In this document: positions 57,995 through 64,000 of the stretch, piece after piece
How the letters are laid out: every line of letters begins with the position of its first letter
Position numbering within the stretch: the first letter of the stretch is position 1
Origin: Capra hircus
Lineage: Eukaryota; Chordata; Mammalia; Artiodactyla; Bovidae
Direction: 5' to 3'
Length of the DNA: 64,000 nt
Assembly: GCF_001704415.2 (NCBI RefSeq)
Contig: NC_030816.1
Coordinates: 77,455,713 to 77,519,712, forward strand
Notes under the pieces: model-generated
Told to the model about the DNA's origin: nothing
What the model saw: only the letters and a program-made list of their open reading frames with translations
Databases searched by the model: none
Program-made: the position numbers and the translations under genes

Positions 57995-58061
57995 ACTGAA
58001 CTGAACTGAACTGAAAAACAGGTTGGGTGTAAGCTTCTAAATGCCAATCAGAAATATGGGA

Positions 58062-58237
58062 TGTTCCTAGTGGTGCAGAGGTTAAAGTGTCTTCCTGCAA
58101 TGTGGGAGACCTGGGTTCGATCCCTGGGTCGGGAAGATCCCCTGGAGAAGGAAATGACAACTCACTCCAGTATTCTTGCCTGACGGAGGAGCTTGGTGGG
58201 CTACAGTCCATGGGTCGCAAAGAGTCGGACAAGACTA
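58062..58237 (+). mobile_element. Bov-tA SINE
   Basis: GATGTTCCTAGTGGTGCAGA, GGGTTCGATCCCTGGGTCGG, BovA tail to GCAAAGAGTCGGACAAGACT; a short deletion around CCTGACGGAGG. Confidence 0.92.
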
Positions 58238-58704
58238 TCAACAATTATCATAATTATTAATAACTAATAATAATTATTAGAAAAAGTATAAACTATTTCA
58301 AACCACAATACTGTATAAGTGAGTAAAATGAAGTTAACCCATGAAATTAAATTTAAATTAATTTAACCAAAATCACATGTGCACTCTTCTTTACCTGTTT
58401 TTCCTTGTACTACACCCAGAGAAAACAAGTAACTCCTATAGATTCATTATTTATCTATTTCATATGAGAGAAATATCTCATGTTTATCTATTTCATATCA
58501 TATTTAGGGCAAATCTATGTATGCTCAGAAAATATATGCTTTTGTTTGCACTTTTCAAGATTTTATACTTGTTTTATCATACTGTGTACATTCTTCAGTA
58601 ACCCTTTTTGGTCTCAAATTCATTTGTGAGATTTATCCATACAGATATGTGTATCTCTAGGTATTCATTTTTACTGTTAAACAAAATTTACTTTATGAAT
58701 TTAT
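58238..58704. other. No recognised feature
   Basis: AT-rich with an imperfect (TAAT)n patch near 58240-58280; no gene recognised. Confidence 0.5.
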
Positions 58705-58712
58705 CAATAATA

Positions 58713-58938
58713 TTCTGTGTGCATGGTAAGCTGCTTCAGTCATGTCCGACTCTTTGTTACCCTATGGACTCTAGCCCACCAGGCTCCTCTGTCCATGGGG
58801 TCCTCCAGGCAAGAATCCTGGTGGGTTGCCAGGCCTTCCTCTGGGGTATCTTCCTGACCCAGAGGTGGAACCTGTGTCTCTTACATCTCCTGCCTTGGCA
58901 AATGGGCTCTTTACCACTAGTGCCACCTGGGAAGCCCC
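58713..58938 (-). mobile_element. Bov-tA SINE
   Basis: CTGCTTCAGTCATGTCCGAC at left; CTCTTTACCACTAGTGCCAC and CTGGGAAGCCCC at right. Flanked by CAATAATA (58705-58712, 58939-58946). Confidence 0.94.
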
Positions 58939-59074
58939 CAATAATAACATATTGAATTCTAAATGAATGTATATTTGTGTTGTTTCCATTTTTCTTTCAT
59001 TTGAAAATATTGCAATAAGTAGCTTTGAATGACTCCTTATAAACAAGTAGGGAGTCTCTCTAGGGGGTCAACAG

Positions 59075-59370
59075 TTCTTAAATTATAGTTTGGGATCTGT
59101 GAGGCCAAAGTTATTTTTACAAAATAACATTATTACTTGTGTTTTTCGTGCTCATTCTTTCCCAAGTGGAGTTTTCCAGAGGTAACATGGTGTGTCCTAT
59201 CACAACAGAGTGAATGTGGAGGTAGACAAGCAGTGAAAAGATTTGCTGAAAAGCACAAGTTTCTCTTTTCCACTCTTCTTCTTCTTTAAAATGTAGTTAT
59301 GAAGAATGTGACATGTATATTAATGCATAATTGATTTATTATTTTTAAAAGTAAACAGTAAATATTGAAA
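59075..59370. mobile_element. Possible ancient DNA-transposon fragment
   Basis: Strings such as TGGTGTGTCCTATCACAACA followed by GAGTGAATG and AAAGATTTGCTGAAAAG, with a CCACTCTTCTTCTTC stretch, recall an old hAT-like mammalian repeat. I cannot name the family; unique sequence is possible. Confidence 0.3.
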
Positions 59371-60531
59371 TCTTTGTTTCAATAGCATATGTATTAAAAT
59401 TGATAAATATAATATTTATAGACAGATGTTTTATATGTTCACTATTCTCGATAAATCTTAAAATTCTAAGATTGCATTTTGTCATATGCTTTTTGACATC
59501 TAAATTTCTTCTCCTGTGAACTATGTGTGTATTAGGTATCATAAAGTGTTGGATGACATACTATAAAACTAATTTTTTGACATAGCTATCAGAATGTAGA
59601 ATAATTCCATCACATTTGCTACTCTCTGCCAGTGTAATTCTGGTGTTTTCATGTCACTGTATGTGTGCAATCCTTTTGCTTGCTTCTTGGAATCACTCTT
59701 ATAGCTTGAAGGACCATGTCCCAGGGTCCTTGAAGGACTGTTAAATCCTGTTTTCTGGGAGCATGCTCCCATATTGAAAAAAACTCTTATTTATCTGTCC
59801 ACAACATGCTCAGGTTTTAAGCTGAGGAATAAATTTGGGGCAACAGACACAGAGAAACACTGTAACACTACTTAATTGCATTCTGACTGTATACTTTTTT
59901 AGTAGTCTGGGGAAATATTTACTATATCCATGCTCAATTTTAAAATGAGAAAGCCTGAGGAATCACCCCACTAACATTTTCAAAAACAGATCCTTACCAT
60001 TTCTAACTTGCCCTGATGTAATACAGTTAGTATGAGCTTTATAATTTAAAGCTTTGCCTGATGCCTATTATGAGAAATTGCCATGTAGTTTTTAGGCCGC
60101 ACTGTATCATTTTGGTCAAAAATGCAGCTTGTACACTTAAGATCTTCAGGTGCTATGTAACTTCAATTCAAGTGAGCACTCTTAGCCCGTTCCCAGTATC
60201 ATCTGGCCTTCTTATCTACAGCTGACAAACTCAGCAGGGATAATTTCCCTAGGACTGTTTGTCATCCAGAAATGAAGGAACATTTTGTTAACTACACATA
60301 GCTGGAGTTCACTGAGGAGTGAAGCTATTGGATTTCCTCTCTGAAGGGAAGGAACAAATAATGATGAAAATCATCACTCAAAAATAAAATGTTTCAAAAA
60401 AATAAATAAAATGTTTCAAAATGTCAATATCTTTTGTTTTATAATAGAGATAATTAACTTTGTAGTAAATTGACTATTTCACTGGTAAGGATTTTTGTGA
60501 GTAAATTGAAACCATTGGAGGTTAATTTGTG
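59371..60531. other. No recognised feature
   Basis: No gene or repeat recognised. Confidence 0.5.
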
Positions 60532-60954
60532 TTCAGTTCAGTTCAGTTGCTCAGTCATGTCTGACTCTTTGCGACCCCGTGAGTCGCAGCACACCAGGCC
60601 TCCCTGTCCAAAACCAACTCCCGGAGTTCACTCACACTCATGTCCATCGAGTCACTGATGCCATCCAAACATCTCATCCTCTGTCGTCCCCTTCTTTTCC
60701 TGCCCCCAGTCCCTCCCAGCATCAGAGTCTTTGCTAATGAGTCAGCTCTTCTCATGAGGTGGCCAAAGTACTGGAGTTTCAGCTTCAGCATCATTCCTTC
60801 CAAAGAAATCCCAGGGCTGATCTCCTTCAGAATGGACTGGTTGGATCTCCTTGGCAGTCCAAGAGACCCTCAAGAGTCTTCTCCAACACCACAGTTCAAA
60901 AGCATCAATTCTTCAGCGCTCAGCCTTCTTCACAGTCCAACTCTCACATCCATC
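60532..60954 (-). mobile_element. BovB 3' end
   Basis: GTTCAGTTCAGTTCAGTTGC at left, to CCAACTCTCACATCCATCAA at right. Little diverged from the copy at 57.5-58.0 kb (shares CAAAGAAATCCCAGGGCTGA). Confidence 0.93.
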
Positions 60955-61107
60955 AAGGGCAAACAGTTGTTTAGTGACAGAGCTGGGCATAGTGTGGTCC
61001 CGAGAAGTGATTCCTTTCTAATAATTAAGAGATTATTTTCTGATTGTTTGCTTGTTACATAAGGTTGGATGATTGATCACATTCCAGTCTTGGTTCTTGT
61101 ATCACTC

Positions 61108-61350
61108 CAACTTTTTTTTTGTCTTTTTTTTTTTTTTCTTGCAGTGTCTGTTACAGTGACCTGCCAATTTAAGTTTCCAGAAGTGTTGAAGTGAGGTACC
61201 ACTAAAAAGCATAGGCTTGGGATTCAGATCATGTGACCAGATTATCAGCATGTTGTTCGAGCATTGATTGTTATTTTGTTGTGTGTTTGTAAAGTCTCCC
61301 TCCATCTCTGTCTGTCCACAATTTTGGTTCTCTACCCTGGGTCTTAGCAA
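61108..61350 (-). other. Poly(A)-ended sequence of unknown origin
   Basis: Two T runs (61111-61119 and 61125-61138) would be an A tail on the minus strand, preceded there by about 210 bp with no recognised family. This could be a processed transcript fragment, an old retroposon, or chance. The overlapping 82-codon minus frame has no recognisable domain. Confidence 0.3.
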
Positions 61351-61376
61351 CTAAACAACAATTTATTTATTTTTTA

Positions 61377-61563
61377 CAGTTGATCCTTGAGCAACGTGGG
61401 GATTCTCTGCATATAATTTGTAGCTGGTTTTCAGTACCCATGGTTCCTCTACATTCATGGATTCAGCCAAGCATGGAAGACTCCTGCAGTATTTACTGTT
61501 GAAAAATATTTATGTGTAAGTGGACCTGTGCATTTCTAACTCGTGTTGTTCAAAGGTCAACTG
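61377..61563 (+). mobile_element. MER2-like (Tigger-type) non-autonomous DNA transposon
   Basis: Terminal inverted repeats CAGTTGATCCTTGAGCAAC (left) and GTTGTTCAAAGGTCAACTG (right) lie between TA dinucleotides (61375-61376, 61564-61565), the Tc1/mariner-type target. The internal block GTATTTACTGTTGAAAAATA and the GTAAGTGGACC block fit MER2. Length 187 bp, so it is an internally deleted copy. Confidence 0.88.
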
Positions 61564-61674
61564 TACTTAAAATGTTTATTATCTCCCTATTGCCATCAGG
61601 GTAAAATGAAACATCTTACTAAAGGTTACCAATTCAATTATTTTCTACCCCACAGCTTCTCCAACTTTAAAGAG

Positions 61675-61755
61675 GATAGGAATCTCCTGTGGATCTTGTT
61701 GAAATGTAGATTCAGAATCAGTAGGTTCAGAGAGAGGCTTGAGCCTCTATATTTA
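61675..61755 (+). mobile_element. Possible MER5-like hAT fragment
   Basis: GTGGATCTTGTTGAAATGTA and AATCAGTAGGTTCAGAGAG recall MER5-type elements; short and diverged. Confidence 0.45.
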
Positions 61756-61771
61756 ATTCTCTATTTTAATT

Positions 61772-61952
61772 GAAAGATAAAGAATCTGACTTCAATGCAG
61801 AAGACCTGGGATTGATCCCTGGGTTGGGAAGATCCCCTGGAAAAGGAAATGACAACCCACTCCAGTATTATTGCCTGGAGAATTCCAAGGACAGAGGCAG
61901 GCTACAGTCCATGGGGTTGAAATAATTGAACATGGCTGAAAGACTAGCACTA
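61772..61952 (+). mobile_element. Bov-tA SINE, 5' end diverged
   Basis: GATAAAGAATCTGACTTCAA, GGGATTGATCCCTGGGTTGG, BovA tail to GGCTGAAAGACTAGCACTAA. Confidence 0.9.
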
Positions 61953-62034
61953 ATACTATCTAGCAAACAGATTTGTATATATTGCAAAATGGCAGCTACA
62001 GTAAGTCAGTCTAGTTATCGTTCACTGTGATGCA

Positions 62035-62255
62035 TAGTTACAAAATGTCTTTTTATTGTATTGAGAACTTTTAAGATTTACTCTTTTAGCAACTTTCAAA
62101 TATACAATAGTGTATCATAACTATAACTATATTATATATTACTTATAACTATGCTATATATTATAACTACCACTATAACCATAATCACCATGCTGTACAT
62201 TACATTCCCATGACTTATTTATTTGGTACTCACTTGTACTGAGTAATAAATTTCA
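62035..62255 (-). mobile_element. Old L1 3' region
   Basis: AACTTTTAAGATTTACTCTT, AGCAACTTTCAAATATACAA, then CACCATGCTGTACATTACAT and CCCATGACTTATTTATTTGG; an internal TATAACTA-rich expansion lies near 62120-62180. Confidence 0.7.
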
Positions 62256-64000
62256 ACTATTTTATATCTTATTTAACAGAATTTCATTTAATTTAGTTCA
62301 AAAATTCCTGGTCATATTGTATAGCTTATGTTTCTTTCTGGTTTAATCTTTCATTTTAGTGTTTTAGCATGTCAAACTTTGTTATTTCATATTATTTATC
62401 TGACAATGCTCACTAAAAAGTTGTAGGTTAGAATATATTGTAGGTTAGAATATACTGTTTGTTAGTTTTTGACTCTCTCAAAGTGTATTAGTCCCTTATC
62501 TATTTTGTGATTTTTTTTTTCATTATGAGCTCATGCACATTTAAATAAAATGTTCCAAATTTTCCTTTGTTTTCCCCAAATGCCTGGGCTTATATTTTTG
62601 CCCAGAGTTTTTTTGTTTGTTGTTTGCTTTATTTTTAGCCACAAAGCTAGAAAGAATTGTTTCTCTTAATTTAAATAAACTTGGCCTCATGCTAGAGATT
62701 CTTGAGAGGAAAAATGATATTTTACTGTTCACTTGAGCCAATGCTGAAGGTGGACAGCATTCTTATAATCCTCTGTATTGAAGTATTTTTAAATCTTCTC
62801 TAGATTCCTTTTTTCTTTCCTCTTTCTCTCCCTCTCTATCCTTCACCCCTTCCTGCCTTCTTTCCTTTTTTATTCAAGTTGCAGAAAGTTTTTTATACTA
62901 TATAGTATCCATATTAAACTGGCCTTACATTTTGGAAGACTTAAAAAATATATTTTTAGAAGTTTAGACTATTATATACTGGAAATCTTTCTCCAGTTAG
63001 AAATTTCAACTTACTAATGGAAGTTGAACTCTTATTTCTTTTCTTTTATGTGTTATTTTACTTTTTGGTCCTTCAATAAGCTCGTTTTTTGGTTGAATAA
63101 GTAAAGTGTAAAACATATAAAACCTTATTTCCCATGGCATGAATTTTTACTCACATTTTATATTTTATCTTTTAAGAAAAATTTTAATACATAAGGAAAA
63201 ACAATGGGGCAAGTGTAATATTAATAACCACATTATAAATAAGAATCCTGGAACATTAAAAAAAATAAGGCAATGAGATCACAGATCCATAGAAAATCAC
63301 TTTCTGGCAGCCCAATGACAAATGCCTGCTCTTAATACACCTAATTTGGTGTCTGACTGTGATTACACTATGGTCAAATTTAAGGTCTTTTCTTTCCATG
63401 TAAATTTTGTATCTGACAGTTTTTTCTACATCAGAATTGCAGTAAACTCTCTATTCTATTCAAAAGGGTCACACGCACACAAAGAAGTTGGATTTTACTT
63501 TCAAGATTTCTGTTATTTTAGAGTGCTAGAATGGAATATAGTCTTATAAGTTTGGGGGAAAAGTAAGACATCTTAATAATTGTTATTTTCATTTTTTTTC
63601 CACTTCTCATCTTGGAAAACAAAGAGCACTCAATTATGCTCTGACTGACACTGAAATATAAAAGAGCAAATAAAAAATTCACGATGACCTTTGAGAATAT
63701 GGCACACAGAACATGTCGAATACGTAGCTTTAGTTTCTAATCCAAATTAAAGGGTCACAGAACACAGTAAATTGCTAGTGTCATAAGTGGCTATAAATCA
63801 TGGCTCTTCAAAGAAATCACACATCAAAGTCAGCTTTTAATGCTTAAAAAAATCCTGGTCTATGAGCTATTATTAACATTTAACAGCAAGTCATTTTAGG
63901 TCATATCAAGGTAGAGAGCTATAGAAACTCAAGCACAAGTTTTATATATTTTATGTTTCTATAGAATTTGAAGGAGTTACTTTATGAGCTGGTATTTGAA
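62256..64000. other. No recognised feature
   Basis: AT-rich, no gene or named repeat recognised. A pyrimidine-rich tract (CCTTTTTTCTTTCCTCTTTC onwards) occupies about 62806-62870. Confidence 0.5.

Larger units (their letters stand above)
54664..58018 (+). mobile_element. Nearly complete BovB with inverted 5' half
   Basis: Left half 54664-56662 is on the minus strand and carries the 5' UTR and endonuclease; right half 56663-58018 is on the plus strand and carries the reverse transcriptase to the 3' end. The left half stops at the KCEV codons and the right half begins at QDWKRSVF. In other copies (for example 41380-41560) these are separated by only about 150 bp, so the halves are complementary and do not overlap. 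The 5' end lies at the junction, as expected for twin priming of one RNA. I found no convincing target duplication. Confidence 0.88.

Noticed and set aside
14999..60954. Many similar blocks as a CRISPR array or tandem satellite
   Set aside because: The blocks are dispersed BovB and SINE copies in both orientations with irregular spacing and individual target duplications.
6015..61952. Recurring GGTTCGATCCC-type motifs as tRNA genes
   Set aside because: They are B-box remnants in Bov-tA heads; none folds as a full tRNA with intact acceptor stem and anticodon arm, and each is fused to a BovA tail.

Overview
The window looks like non-coding nuclear DNA of a ruminant (cattle, sheep, goat or a relative). 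The diagnosis rests on its repeats: BovB (RTE-clade) LINEs ending in CTGAA-type repeats instead of poly(A), Bov-tA SINEs (a tRNA-Glu-like head on a BovB-derived tail), BOV-A2 SINEs with CTG/CAG tracts, and ruminant-type L1 elements, over a thin layer of old mammalian repeats (MIR, old L1 3' ends, MER5-like, MER2-like). I found no intact protein-coding gene, no functional RNA gene, no CRISPR array and nothing bacterial. All recognisable protein similarity belongs to dead retrotransposon frames, a mariner remnant and one processed pseudogene.

Layout. 1-6.2 kb: a long, mutated L1 (5' UTR with tandem units, ORF1, ORF2, 3' UTR) whose A-rich tail carries a Bov-tA; it abuts the 5' end of a minus-strand mariner. 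6.6-14.9 kb: mostly unrecognised DNA with a MER5-like piece, a 5'-inverted (twin-primed) L1 at 8.7-10.6 kb, an L1 3' stub, a MIR and an old L1. 15-20.7 kb: BovB pieces and a full-length nucleolin (NCL) processed pseudogene on the minus strand (17.36-20.68 kb), interrupted at its fourth codon by a 700-bp BovB. 21-26 kb: SINEs, including two that inserted successively into the same target site. 26-29.6 kb: three BovB copies, one inside another. 30-39 kb: old L1s, MIRs, SINEs and BovB fragments. 40-45.6 kb: two inverted copies of an LTR-like repeat, each broken by BovB (and one also by Bov-tA). 45.6-54 kb: BovB and SINE fragments and a 5'-truncated L1 sitting inside a BovB. 54.7-58.0 kb: a nearly complete BovB whose endonuclease half is inverted relative to its reverse-transcriptase half. 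58-64 kb: SINEs, a BovB 3' end, a MER2-like DNA transposon and unrecognised AT-rich DNA.

How it fits together: L1 supplies the machinery thought to make processed pseudogenes such as the NCL copy, and BovB that used by Bov-tA and BOV-A2. Target-site duplications and nesting give a relative order: mariner, then L1, then Bov-tA; LTR-like repeat, then BovB and Bov-tA; NCL retrocopy, then BovB; BovB, then L1. I did not find a new biological system. The most informative items are insertion structures: the inverted BovB, a 40-bp L1 stub with a 15-bp duplication, a BovB with a non-BovB 5' leader, a BovB 5' junction with target-like filler, and the nested LTR-like pair. Family names come from recognition of consensus-like sequence, without a database search; boundaries without a duplication are accurate to roughly 5-20 bp.
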